A DNA stretch of 23,535 nt from a virus. Where the stretch lies: positions 1 to 23,535 of IMG/VR virus record IMGVR_UViG_3300031658_000134, one strand, 5' to 3'. Numbering within the stretch: position 1 is the stretch's first letter; the number at the start of each line of letters is the position of its first letter. A program made the translations under genes and the position numbers. The notes below the pieces were generated by a model, which saw nothing but the letters and a program-made list of their open reading frames with translations, did not search any database and was not told the origin of the DNA. Positions 1 through 9,510 of the stretch are shown here, one piece after another.

Positions 1-33
1 TATAGCTAAATCTTTTGGTGTCTTTATGTTCAT
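1..33 (-). CDS. Start of a gene running off the left edge (partial)
   Basis: An ATG at 33-31 opens a frame that stays open to the window edge, giving MNIKTPKDLAI. It sits 22 nt downstream of a TATATT core belonging to the recurrent intergenic element at 49-80, and in the same direction as all other genes. No Shine-Dalgarno sequence is obvious. Eleven residues are too few to assign a function; the call rests on position, the promoter-like element and frame openness. Confidence 0.45.
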   Translation of the reverse strand, partial: MNIKTPKDLAI

Positions 34-48
34 AATGAGTTTATTTAT

Positions 49-80
49 ACTACTAATATACGCATAATTTCCGAGATAAA
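49..80 (-). promoter_or_regulatory. Recurrent promoter-like element, copy 1
   Basis: On the minus strand this reads ATCTCGGAAA, a short spacer, then GTATATTAG followed by TATAAATAA. It keeps the TCGGAAA block and TATATT core seen at 4519, 12599, 16993 and 21393. It lies between the DUF3310 stop codon at 85 and the partial gene at 33, where a promoter would be expected. Confidence 0.5.
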
Positions 81-84
81 AAAA

Positions 85-330
85 TTATTTTGCATTTATT
101 TTTAAATTATTTTCAATTAATTTGTTAAGATACTGTCTTGCTTTAAGTAAATCTTCCATGCCATTTTTGTGTCGCCACCTTGTAACGTACTTAATTATAT
201 TACCTTCAAAAAAATCAAGATTTTGAGAATAAGCATACTCCCACATCTCGATTCCTTTGGTGTAATGTTCTGGATGTTTTACTACATCATTATTAGGCAC
301 TTGGCTGGTCCTTTGGTAAGAATTCTTCAT
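85..330 (-). CDS. DUF3310 (SaV-like) small phage protein
   Basis: An 81-residue protein with the DUF3310 pattern: VKHPEHYTKG near residues 17-26, a central GNIIKYVTRWRHKNG block, then DLLKARQYLNKLIE near the C terminus. The family is common in tailed phages, usually near nucleotide or DNA-processing genes; its biochemical role is not established. As drawn, the frame overlaps the upstream zinc-ribbon gene by 38 nt. A GTG at 300 (Val11) has a good AAAGGA Shine-Dalgarno 8 nt ahead and would cut the overlap to 8 nt. No Shine-Dalgarno precedes the ATG at 330, so 300 may be the true start. All conserved residues lie downstream of either start. Confidence 0.8.
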   Translation of the reverse strand: MKNSYQRTSQVPNNDVVKHPEHYTKGIEMWEYAYSQNLDFFEGNIIKYVTRWRHKNGMEDLLKARQYLNKLIENNLKINAK

Positions 331-547
331 TTATATGCTTGCAATCAGCGCATCTATAAATTTGCATAGGTACAAGCGTCTCTTTACCTGATGGTGACAT
401 TATAGCTGAAAGCTTCTTAAATAAGAAAGCTGGTTCAAAATACTGACTTTCACATTTTTCACACAGCATATCTTCTAAATCATTTGGATTTATATTTAGC
501 TGTTGTTTTTGTTCTTTGTTTTGGTTTAAGTTTATTTCTCTACCCAT
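293..547 (-). CDS. Small zinc-ribbon phage protein
   Basis: This 84-residue protein has two CxxC pairs, C29/C32 (CEKC) and C66/C69 (CADC), spaced as in a zinc ribbon. Between them is the segment FEPAFLFKKLSAIMSPSGK. The first 20 residues are polar and Gln/Asn-rich, probably disordered. Its start codon overlaps the end of the upstream secreted-protein gene by one base, so the two are probably co-translated. Zinc binding is inferred from the cysteine spacing. Similar small proteins occur in large marine phages without an assigned function. Possible roles are a transcription modulator or a replisome accessory, but nothing in the sequence decides. Confidence 0.7.
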   Translation of the reverse strand: MGREINLNQNKEQKQQLNINPNDLEDMLCEKCESQYFEPAFLFKKLSAIMSPSGKETLVPMQIYRCADCKHINEEFLPKDQPSA

Positions 548-1062
548 TATTTTACTCTTATATATTTTTTGTTATTTCTAATGTACATAGTTCCTTTGGG
601 AGCTACTATTAATTCTCTACCCATTACGTCATACATCTTGCTATTATAGCCTTCGTTTTTCATTAGCTCTTCAATGCCAACTGTATTACTCATATTAAAC
701 AATACCCATGTGTAAGTATTCTGATCAAACACTAACGAATCACATCTAGTACATACTTCCATTATACCTGCTTCCCAAATCATAACATCATAACAAACTT
801 TAATAGTGTCTGTTGTTACAATCTGTCCGAAATAAGCATACATTCCTTGTCCAGAATAACACATATTTGAATTACATACTTGCCATAATACCAACATTGA
901 ATCTGCATCATGAACTATACCTGATGTATCAAGTCCTACAGCAAGTCCTTGACTTTGATCTGTCCAATATGATATTGAATCACAACAGAAATAAAGTGTT
1001 GATTGTTGTGCTTGCGTTTGTAGTCCAAGCGAAACTAATAATATTATTAAATACTTTTTCAT
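547..1062 (-). CDS. Secreted protein with putative T9SS C-terminal sorting domain
   Basis: The 171-residue product begins with a signal peptide: MKK, a hydrophobic core at residues 4-14, and a TQA|Q cleavage site after Ala18. The middle (19-125) is Cys-rich, including CCDS, VCNSNMC and VCTRC, which suits disulfides outside the cytoplasm. I do not recognise a family there. The last ~44 residues (GIEEL near 129, KMYDVMGREL at 142-151, APKGTMYIRNNKKYIRVK at the end) match the layout of Bacteroidota type A T9SS sorting domains: a short beta sandwich with a YDxxGRE strand and a final G-x-Y-hydrophobic...Lys strand. Known T9SS cargo passes through Sec, then crosses the outer membrane with removal of this domain. 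I infer that the phage exports this protein to the host surface. It is encoded 1 nt after GroEL. Confidence 0.65.
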   Translation of the reverse strand: MKKYLIILLVSLGLQTQAQQSTLYFCCDSISYWTDQSQGLAVGLDTSGIVHDADSMLVLWQVCNSNMCYSGQGMYAYFGQIVTTDTIKVCYDVMIWEAGIMEVCTRCDSLVFDQNTYTWVLFNMSNTVGIEELMKNEGYNSKMYDVMGRELIVAPKGTMYIRNNKKYIRVK

Positions 1063-1063
1063 A

Positions 1064-2961
<1,898 letters not shown>

Positions 2962-2975
<14 letters not shown>

Positions 2976-3684
2976 ATTGCTCCTTTTCTAAATTTAATTC
3001 ATACTCTGATTTTGTACAGGTAACTCCTGTCTGTTCTTTAACTAATTCTGGTGTTGTACAAGATTGATTAAATGATGCAAACTCTGTATGAGATTTCCAT
3101 CTTCCACAGCCTGCAAATAAACAACCGAATGCGTTAGACAGATAATCTGCCTTAGCGTATTCACATTTCTTTGTTACATCACACATAGGTTTAAATCCTT
3201 CCGCAAGGCTGATTCCCATTTCTATCATCTTCTTTCTTAATAGCCAATGTAAACCTACAATAAATTCTTCTTCGCAAAACATAAGCCTTCTTGCCATCTG
3301 CCCCCTTAGTGAACCTATAGATTGTTCAACGACATAACTACATTCTCTAGACATAAGATTTAAAGAAGACATTTCAATAGCTCTTAGTTCTTCAGAGCTT
3401 TCGTTTCTTACTTCTTCTAACTCCTCGAGCGTTTCCATTACTTCTTTCTTAAATTCAGGATCTTTCTCCATAGTATCCCATACTTGTGTGTACACAACGT
3501 AATTTGGATCAGGACTAACTATGTAATCTTTGAATTTTATACCTACTCTGGCTCTTGAATGCTGATCGTATTGACATATAGGTGTTCCTGTTATCTTGTA
3601 AGATATCATTCCTGAATCTTCGTTCCAACTTAGAATCTCTACGTCTAGGCATTCAATACCTTTTTTTACTATAACTTTATTCAT
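2962..3684 (-). CDS. Cys-rich hypothetical protein between ThyX-like and GroES
   Basis: I do not recognise this ~240-residue protein. From the ATG at 3684 it begins MNKVIVKKGIECLD and contains a predicted Glu-rich helical stretch (EELEEVRNESSEEL). Another predicted helical region around MARRLMFCEEEF follows. The C-terminal third carries clustered cysteines (MCDVTKKC, then FGCLFAGCGRW, then SCTTP and VTCTK), which could bind a metal or an Fe-S cluster. The frame extends to a GTG at 3711, but ATG 3684 gives the usual short overlap (8 nt) with the upstream gene. It is flanked by a ThyX-like gene and groES with overlaps on both sides, so it belongs to the same operon. No function is assigned. Confidence 0.7.
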
Positions 3685-4492
3685 CTGTAAATAATTTTTT
3701 ATCTGATTCACTCAGATTTTCAAATTTAATATTTGTAATATATTCTAGCACATCTTCAGTATCTTCATGTATTACCTTTAAGTATTCTCCGATCAATGGG
3801 AATTTCTCGGCTACAGATTCTATAACCTTTTTATATAACTCACTCATTGCCCATTCTTTGTTATCTATCTGATCAAATTTACCAGATGCATTGAAACCTC
3901 GCATACTTACAAGAGACAGAAGATTTTGTCCAAAGTGATATGAATGTTGGTAACTTTGTGGTAAGAACGACCTTGCAGATTGCCAAGAAGCCTGATCGGT
4001 ATCAAGAGCTTTTGCGTACAAACCTTTAAGTCTGGTCATCACACTTCTCTGTCTGTTAGTAAGTCTATCGAGCGTAACTATATCAACATCGGATTTATTA
4101 TTATCTCTGCAGCCAATACTCATAAAGCTAGTAAAAGGTGTTTGTGTATGATAATCAAACAGCCATCTTGGTACACCTCTAACTCTGAATATAAACTGTA
4201 CCATCTCCCTTGCTTGTGGTAAAGTATTGTGTGTTAGTACTGCCTTGACTACTTCTAACTTACCTTCCGGCGAAGTAATAGGCCACTTTCGTTCAAACTC
4301 ATTGTCTCCCCAAGTTGATGTGCTTGTAACAAACATCGACTTATACGGATTTGACATGTGGTCTTCCAGCGTGACCTCCACCTCTTTTTGTAATAACTTG
4401 AATTCTGTTTTTAACAGTGGCTGTTCTTCAGGTAATGTTCCCATCACAATCCTCAGGTTTTCAACCACCTCATAACTTAATTTATCTTGCAT
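3677..4492 (-). CDS. ThyX-like flavin-dependent thymidylate synthase homologue, divergent
   Basis: The 271-residue protein follows the ThyX layout. HNTLPQAREMVQFIFRVRG (88-106) aligns with the family His...Glu helix and Phe-rich strand. VPRWLFDYHTQ (107-117) sits where ThyX has the run into RHR. A late ARSFLPQS (173-180), an Asn-Leu helix (190-196) and EWAMSELYKKV match the AR-LP and QWEIR segments. ThyX makes dTMP from dUMP using FAD, NAD(P)H and methylene-tetrahydrofolate. The signature RHRxxS...SxRY is degenerate here: YHTQTPFTSFMSIGCRD lacks the first two arginines and the expected serine spacing. It may have altered specificity or be a structural relative. A promoter-like element ends about 27 nt upstream and AAAAAGG precedes the ATG, so this gene opens the groES-groEL operon. 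Confidence 0.65.
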   Translation of the reverse strand: MQDKLSYEVVENLRIVMGTLPEEQPLLKTEFKLLQKEVEVTLEDHMSNPYKSMFVTSTSTWGDNEFERKWPITSPEGKLEVVKAVLTHNTLPQAREMVQFIFRVRGVPRWLFDYHTQTPFTSFMSIGCRDNNKSDVDIVTLDRLTNRQRSVMTRLKGLYAKALDTDQASWQSARSFLPQSYQHSYHFGQNLLSLVSMRGFNASGKFDQIDNKEWAMSELYKKVIESVAEKFPLIGEYLKVIHEDTEDVLEYITNIKFENLSESDKKLFTDE

Positions 4493-4508
4493 ATTTCATA
4501 ACCTTTTT

Positions 4509-4538
4509 ATTATATATAAATATAACAAAACTTTCCGA
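4509..4538. repeat. 30-nt perfect direct repeat, copy A
   Basis: Thirty plus-strand bases here, from ATTATATATAA through AACTTTCCGA, are identical to those at 21383-21412, almost 17 kb away. Both copies lie directly upstream of a minus-strand gene and contain the TCGGAAA and GTTATATT blocks. Conservation of this length in an intergenic position points to a shared regulatory site. Confidence 0.9.
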
Positions 4539-4546
4539 CATAGTGA
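4517..4546 (-). promoter_or_regulatory. Recurrent promoter-like element, copy 2 (ThyX-like/groESL operon)
   Basis: On the minus strand: TATGTCGGAAA, spacer GTTTT, GTTATATT. The TATATT core at 4524-4519 lies 27 nt before the ATG at 4492, and an AAAAAGG Shine-Dalgarno lies between them. It is the only sizeable gap between DnaE and the ThyX-like gene. Confidence 0.6.
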
Positions 4547-4548
4547 AA

Positions 4549-7500
4549 TTATATCAACTTTTTTATCGAAGAGTTCTTACTTTTAGTGAAACCAAATTTA
4601 TTCTTAGATGAAGGTATCAATACAAATTCACCTTCTTCTAAACCTGCTATATCCCTTGTGTTAAATATAGTTATGTATAACTGTTTAACATCATCTTCTA
4701 ATACTATTTTGTAGAACTCCCTGCCTGTCTTTTTAGATTTCTTAATTATGATCTTGTTTATAATACCATACATCTGAAACTGTCCTTTTTCTATATCATC
4801 AGGTATCTGCTTAGGGCTAGTAAGCTGTCTTATTATATCAGGAGCGTTTTCTTGAAAAAACTCTGTATACTTTGTAAATGGGTGTTGGCTAAAATAAAAG
4901 TCAAAGTATTTCTTTTCAAAAGCAAACTTTTCAGATTTCTGCCAATCCTTTTCGCCTATATTAGAATCCAGCACCTCTCTTACTTTATCATCTACATTTT
5001 CTTTTTTCTTCAAGCTTTTACATGCAGTAAGTACCTCTTCTAGTATTTTTGAATTATCAAATACAGTTTTAAAATATCCAAGTCTGCATAAAGGTTCATA
5101 TGTTCGCTTTGTTACTTTATTATCTAATATAAAATTAACAAGATCTGGTATTGTTTTTATCTGACCAGGCTTAATGGAGTTTATAAGTGCTGCATCTTTA
5201 TCAGGAACACCTTTAACTAAGTTTAAGCCGAACTTTATAGAATCACGATCTCTATCTATTTCAAACTTGTTGCCTGTCTGCCCAATTACAAATTCATTAA
5301 ATTTTATACCTTTACCTTCGATTTGCTTTACAAACCAACTCAGCTCATCGTTTGTAGAGTGATTAAGCAGTGATGCGTAGTATTCTTTAGGGTAATGTAC
5401 TTTTTGCCACATAGATATATAAGCATTCATAGCGTATGCCAAAGAGTGAGATTTATTAAATGAGTATTCTGAGTATTTACCTAATATGTCAAGTAGCTCA
5501 TCAATATCCTCATCAACCATACCTTTTAGCTTGGCTCCTTTTTTAAACCTATCAAGCATGTCGTAGAAACTTCCTTTTTTGGCTTGGTTACCTTTATGAA
5601 GTAGTTTCAAGATTTTTCTACCACCATCAGCTTCAGCAAGAGTAAATCCGCCTATCTGCTGTAATATAAACATAATTTGTTCTTGAAAGATAGGGACACC
5701 TAGCGATTCACCTAATATATCCCAAAGAATTGGTGATTTTTTGTCTAGAAGCTTTTTTGCTGCTTCAGGATTTTCGCGGTTTTTGAGGTATTCATCAATT
5801 CCACCGGCCTGGATTATGGCAGGGCGAAACATAGCATTGATGGAAGAAAGATCAATAATATTTTTAGGCTTAATTGTTCTGATTAAATTTATCATATTAT
5901 CTGAACCGAATTGAAATATGTCCTTACAGTTACCTGTTTCAAACTCATCATAAACAGCCTTGTCATCGAAGTCAGATTTTAAGATCTCTTCTTCTAGCCC
6001 ATAAACTCCATGATCTTTTTCAATCAACTTGAACGTATCGTTAATAACAGATGCTGCTTTCAAACCTAGAATATCTAGTTTACAATAACCAAGATCACTT
6101 ACTTCACGTTCATCTCCACCTTCCTGTACCCCTGTTACTATCTCACCTTTTAATCTAAGCAGAGGTATCTCTGATTTGTCTAGATCTTTATTACTTACAA
6201 GAATACCTGATGCATGTCTACCTGTCTGTCTTACCATACCTACCATTTTAGGTGCCACTTTTAAAAATAATTCTTTGTTATCTTTTATAAATGCCATCAG
6301 ATCTTTTTCACCTTTTTTCTGAGCAATCTTGAATGCGTTTTTTATCTCAATATCTATAGGTGAGTTAGGATCTTCTCCAAAATATCCTGTAAGTTTATTT
6401 GATAGCACGAAGTCTAGTTCATGTATTCTGCATAAATCTTTTACTGTTGTCTTTGCACCAAATTTTCCAAAGTTTGCAATATGACACACGCGTTCTTTCC
6501 CAAATTTATCTTTAAGATAACCTTCGCATAGTTTTTGAGTATCAGAATCTATATCTAAATCAACATCTGCAGGGTCAATTCTAGCAGGGTTTAAGAACCT
6601 TTCGAAAATTAGATTATGTCTAATCGGATCAATCTTTGTAATATCTAGCACAAATAAAACAAGAGAACCACCGGCAGAACCTCTACCTGCACCTGTTGCT
6701 CCACCTACTTTATATACAAAGTTGTTTAGCAGATCATCTAAAATAAGGAAGTAGTCAATAAATCCTTTTGATTTTATAATATCCAATTCATATTTTAATC
6801 TGTCTGTATATTCCTTGTTATCTTTAGGTAGCAAACCGTTGCCTATTTTCTCAACCCATTTGACTTTAAGCTTTTCCATAAATTCAGTTTCACTCTGCTG
6901 CTTATCTTCGTGATACTTTGGAAAGTTATCTGGATATTTAGGTAGTTCTATATTTACTTTGTCGTTTATTTCAAACGTAGAGTCTATTGCCAGTTCAAGG
7001 AACTTCTTATCCATTCCACATTTTTCTGCTTCAGCATAAATCTCATCTATTTCTTTTATATATAGGGAGTGTACACTATAAAACCAATCTTCTACTGGAT
7101 ATGATTCTACTGTTTCACGCTGACGTATTACGTATAATAAGTATTGTATGTACCAATCGTCTTTATTTGCATAGTGATAATCTAAAGAAAACACTGGCTT
7201 GATCCCTGTCTTTTCGTATACTTTATGGTAAAAATTGTTACATTGCATTTGCATATCCAGATTATTTAATTGGATTTCCAAATAAAAATCGTCACCGAAC
7301 TTATCTCTGTACTTCTTGATAAGCTTTAATGCTTCTACTTCGTTGCCAGCTAATATGTATTGATTCCACTTTGACTGCAGACAGCCTGTTGTAATTATAT
7401 TGTTTTCGTCTAAAGTATTATATACCTTCTCCATACTTGACAAAGGCTTTCTGTAAAACGTATCAAAGCTAGCGTTTGAAACTTTCAATATGTTTTTGAC

Positions 7501-7902
7501 ACCTTCATAGTTTTTAGAATAAACTAATGTATGATTGTTTGCTGCTGCTGATTTATCTAGATGTTCACCAGCATCACCTATTACATCAGTTGAGCCTTTT
7601 TTAAGATCTAGAAACTTCGCATGATCACTATGATATAAATCATTTGTGTACAGCTCACACCCTATAATTGGATTGAGATTGTTTTCTTTTGCTTGTGTAT
7701 AAAACTTAGAAAAAGAAGACATATTACCATGTTCAGTTAATGATATCCCTGGTGCACCAACCTCTTTTGCACGAGTCATTATGTCTTCAATCTTTGTTAC
7801 GCCGTCTCCTTGAGAATAAGTTGAGTGGCCGTGCAAAGGAACATAGTTTGTAAATTTATTTCCTGTTTTATACTTTAATTTTAAGTCACATTTTTGACAC
7901 AT
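4549..7902 (-). CDS. dnaE: DNA polymerase III alpha subunit (family C, DnaE type)
   Basis: A 1117-residue replicative polymerase. An N-terminal Cys pair (C2/C5) precedes the PHP domain, which starts near residue 20 with LHGHSTYS (His24, His26) and SLTEHGNM, where Glu replaces the usual Asp of TDHG. The palm holds GAGRGSAGG, the catalytic pair at Asp450 and Asp452 (DVDLDIDSD), and the third Asp610 in KLDILGLK. The fingers include GRHASG and FQEQIMFILQQIGGF; the helix-hairpin-helix region has YSFNKSHSLAYA. A C-terminal OB-like segment (GQFQMYGIINKIIIKKSKK) follows. Length and order match bacterial DnaE. It copies the phage genome with the window's helicase, SSB and nuclease. No clamp, clamp loader or separate proofreading subunit appears here. 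The PHP metal site is nearly complete, so built-in proofreading is possible. It stands alone behind its own promoter-like element. Confidence 0.97.
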   Translation of the reverse strand: MCQKCDLKLKYKTGNKFTNYVPLHGHSTYSQGDGVTKIEDIMTRAKEVGAPGISLTEHGNMSSFSKFYTQAKENNLNPIIGCELYTNDLYHSDHAKFLDLKKGSTDVIGDAGEHLDKSAAANNHTLVYSKNYEGVKNILKVSNASFDTFYRKPLSSMEKVYNTLDENNIITTGCLQSKWNQYILAGNEVEALKLIKKYRDKFGDDFYLEIQLNNLDMQMQCNNFYHKVYEKTGIKPVFSLDYHYANKDDWYIQYLLYVIRQRETVESYPVEDWFYSVHSLYIKEIDEIYAEAEKCGMDKKFLELAIDSTFEINDKVNIELPKYPDNFPKYHEDKQQSETEFMEKLKVKWVEKIGNGLLPKDNKEYTDRLKYELDIIKSKGFIDYFLILDDLLNNFVYKVGGATGAGRGSAGGSLVLFVLDITKIDPIRHNLIFERFLNPARIDPADVDLDIDSDTQKLCEGYLKDKFGKERVCHIANFGKFGAKTTVKDLCRIHELDFVLSNKLTGYFGEDPNSPIDIEIKNAFKIAQKKGEKDLMAFIKDNKELFLKVAPKMVGMVRQTGRHASGILVSNKDLDKSEIPLLRLKGEIVTGVQEGGDEREVSDLGYCKLDILGLKAASVINDTFKLIEKDHGVYGLEEEILKSDFDDKAVYDEFETGNCKDIFQFGSDNMINLIRTIKPKNIIDLSSINAMFRPAIIQAGGIDEYLKNRENPEAAKKLLDKKSPILWDILGESLGVPIFQEQIMFILQQIGGFTLAEADGGRKILKLLHKGNQAKKGSFYDMLDRFKKGAKLKGMVDEDIDELLDILGKYSEYSFNKSHSLAYAMNAYISMWQKVHYPKEYYASLLNHSTNDELSWFVKQIEGKGIKFNEFVIGQTGNKFEIDRDRDSIKFGLNLVKGVPDKDAALINSIKPGQIKTIPDLVNFILDNKVTKRTYEPLCRLGYFKTVFDNSKILEEVLTACKSLKKKENVDDKVREVLDSNIGEKDWQKSEKFAFEKKYFDFYFSQHPFTKYTEFFQENAPDIIRQLTSPKQIPDDIEKGQFQMYGIINKIIIKKSKKTGREFYKIVLEDDVKQLYITIFNTRDIAGLEEGEFVLIPSSKNKFGFTKSKNSSIKKLI

Positions 7903-7926
7903 ATTTTACCTTTTTTATTTTATATT

Positions 7927-7957
7927 ATAATATAACTATTTTTTGTGAGATATGAAA
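7927..7957 (-). promoter_or_regulatory. Recurrent promoter-like element, copy 3 (dnaE)
   Basis: On the minus strand: TTTCATATCTCACAAAAAATA then GTTATATTATAATATAAAAT. The TATATT core at 7934-7929 lies 27 nt before the dnaE ATG, with AAAAAAGG in between. The CGGAAA block is degenerate (CACAAA), but the flanking TTTCATAT and GTTATATT match the other copies. Confidence 0.5.
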
Positions 7958-7976
7958 GGATTTAGCAGAGTAATTA

Positions 7977-7992
7977 CAAAAAGTTATTAACA
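7977..7992. repeat. 16-nt repeat at a gene end, copy A
   Basis: CAAAAAGTTATTAACA occurs identically at 21440-21455. Each copy lies at or just past a minus-strand stop codon and ahead of a promoter-like element. On the minus strand it reads TGTTAATAACTTTTTG, a weak GTTA/TAAC dyad plus a T run, which might end transcription or mark an RNA 3' end. Confidence 0.5.
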
Positions 7993-8499
7993 GAATGTAA
8001 TTGGTGTCGTACCTCTCATTACCGTTGTTTCAAATTCCTTCTGAAACCTATGTAGAGATGTGATGTGGACGTATATCTTTCCAAACTTATATTCTGGCCA
8101 GCAAGTTAGGAGTGCACACATAACCATCATGTATGTCTGGTTGTCATAACAGAAGTTCTTATCAAAGTTTTGACTTCTTACAAAAACATGCATATCTATC
8201 TTGCCATCTCTACATATTGTCTGTATTGTTGATAAACATGCTGCTAGAGTTGGGTCATCTTGATATGACTTGTGGAGTACGCATTGTCTGGAAGTAATTA
8301 TCTTAGATTCACATATACTAAGCATCTCTTCTATGATTTCGTTTCTTTCAACTTCGTCACCTATCAAAGCAGGTGGTATTTTTCTGCTCACAAAGTCTGT
8401 ATCTACTTCAATTTCATAATTGAAATTATAAATTTCTTTATATGTGGAACATTCTTGTTTGTTTAACAGGCTTTGTATTTTCTTTATTAGTTTTTTCAT
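7987..8499 (-). CDS. Short thymidylate synthase/dCMP hydroxymethylase-fold protein
   Basis: The 170-residue protein matches the core of the thymidylate synthase fold. SRQ at 70-72 corresponds to the phosphate-binding Arg region. C88 (LAACLSTIQ) is placed like the catalytic Cys146 of E. coli ThyA. RSQNF starts at R108, exactly 20 residues later as in ThyA (Cys146 to Arg166). SLHRF at 148-152 corresponds to the THLY motif. Asp119 falls where ThyA has Asn177, the residue that reads uracil. dCMP hydroxymethylases such as T4 gp42 carry Asp at this site and use dCMP. I infer a dCMP-directed enzyme, possibly making 5-hydroxymethyl-dCMP. It is much shorter than ThyA (264) or gp42 (246): the N-terminal region bearing Glu58 and Trp80 is abbreviated, so activity is uncertain. 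It overlaps the upstream reductase gene by 62 nt. Confidence 0.65.
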   Translation of the reverse strand: MKKLIKKIQSLLNKQECSTYKEIYNFNYEIEVDTDFVSRKIPPALIGDEVERNEIIEEMLSICESKIITSRQCVLHKSYQDDPTLAACLSTIQTICRDGKIDMHVFVRSQNFDKNFCYDNQTYMMVMCALLTCWPEYKFGKIYVHITSLHRFQKEFETTVMRGTTPITFC

Positions 8500-9502
8500 A
8501 GTGCTTTGCTATTGATAAATATGTTTTTGTTATACCTTCTCTTGAATTCATAGCGTCAGCTGATAAATTATAATGTCGGTACAGTTCGTAAAAGTTTTTA
8601 GATTTTCCATTGTGACGGGCTAGATAGTCACCATCAGCTTTTATATTTATATGCTCTGTTAAATCCTTGCAGCCCGTTACTTCCTCTATGAGATATAAAT
8701 AGTTTTTGAACGCCATTGGTCTATCTTTACTTATAATAAAATCTTTACCCCAGCCATTATCCATAAGCAAAAGCTGTAAAAACATATCTGCAAAGTATTC
8801 GTATCTCATATAATCTTTTTCAATTGCAGGATCAAGTAATACATCAAGTTTGCCATTTTCGTTAAGTGGGGATAATGTATAAGGTATGCTGTTCATACTA
8901 CAATACACCTTTTCTGTTATCTTTCTTATCATAGATGAGTTATCGAATGGTGCGTCTCCGTAAATAAATACAGGCTTAATAACCATCATATTTTCAGAAT
9001 CCATAGTCTGCTTTACTGCGAGTTCTCCTGAGTATTTGGATAGACCATATAGTGTTTTAGGATCTATGGCTGCTGACTCATCAAACTCTCCGTTGTTTTT
9101 CATATACTCATCAGGATCAAATACTGCAGTTGTTGAAAAGTAAATTATCTTGCAGCCTACAGAATTTGCTATGTTGATAAGATTTTGAGTACTTATAATA
9201 TTTGAGTTCACTGCTTCGTATGAAAAGTCATCACATTTGTCTGTGTTGACGTACGCTGCTGTATGTATTATGATGTCATCTTTTGTAAGTCTTTCCATAA
9301 CTTTATCCAAAACTTTTGTATCTGTTACGTCTACTTCTTTTGGTTTTACTAATACACCATTCAGATAGCTAAAGTCGTTTGTGTACTTTGCCAGATCAGA
9401 GTTGTCCATAATCTCAAATCTTTCTTGAGTACTTTCGTCTAATGCTTTTATAATTGATGTGGCTAACATACCACTTTCACCTGTAATAAATAATTTTCTC
9501 AT
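8438..9502 (-). CDS. NAD(P)-dependent sugar-nucleotide reductase, RmlD/extended SDR family
   Basis: A 354-residue Rossmann-fold protein. The dinucleotide motif ITGESGMLA is at 6-14. HTAAYVNTDKCD (80-91) matches the RmlD-type HTAAYT-VDKAE block. The active-site Ser/Thr cluster is FSTTAVFD (122-129), and the catalytic pair is Y152-x3-K156 (YGLSK). RmlD reduces dTDP-4-keto-rhamnose; relatives act on other nucleotide sugars, so the exact substrate is open. It lies among nucleotide-modifying genes, so a role in host surface sugars or in a sugar placed on DNA or protein are both possible. It is longer than typical RmlD (~290-300), with a C-terminal Lys/Asn-rich tail whose coding DNA overlaps the next gene. 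The start lies 8 nt after the kinase stop codon. Confidence 0.85.
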   Translation of the reverse strand: MRKLFITGESGMLATSIIKALDESTQERFEIMDNSDLAKYTNDFSYLNGVLVKPKEVDVTDTKVLDKVMERLTKDDIIIHTAAYVNTDKCDDFSYEAVNSNIISTQNLINIANSVGCKIIYFSTTAVFDPDEYMKNNGEFDESAAIDPKTLYGLSKYSGELAVKQTMDSENMMVIKPVFIYGDAPFDNSSMIRKITEKVYCSMNSIPYTLSPLNENGKLDVLLDPAIEKDYMRYEYFADMFLQLLLMDNGWGKDFIISKDRPMAFKNYLYLIEEVTGCKDLTEHINIKADGDYLARHNGKSKNFYELYRHYNLSADAMNSREGITKTYLSIAKHYEKTNKENTKPVKQTRMFHI

Positions 9503-9510
9503 GATGTTCT

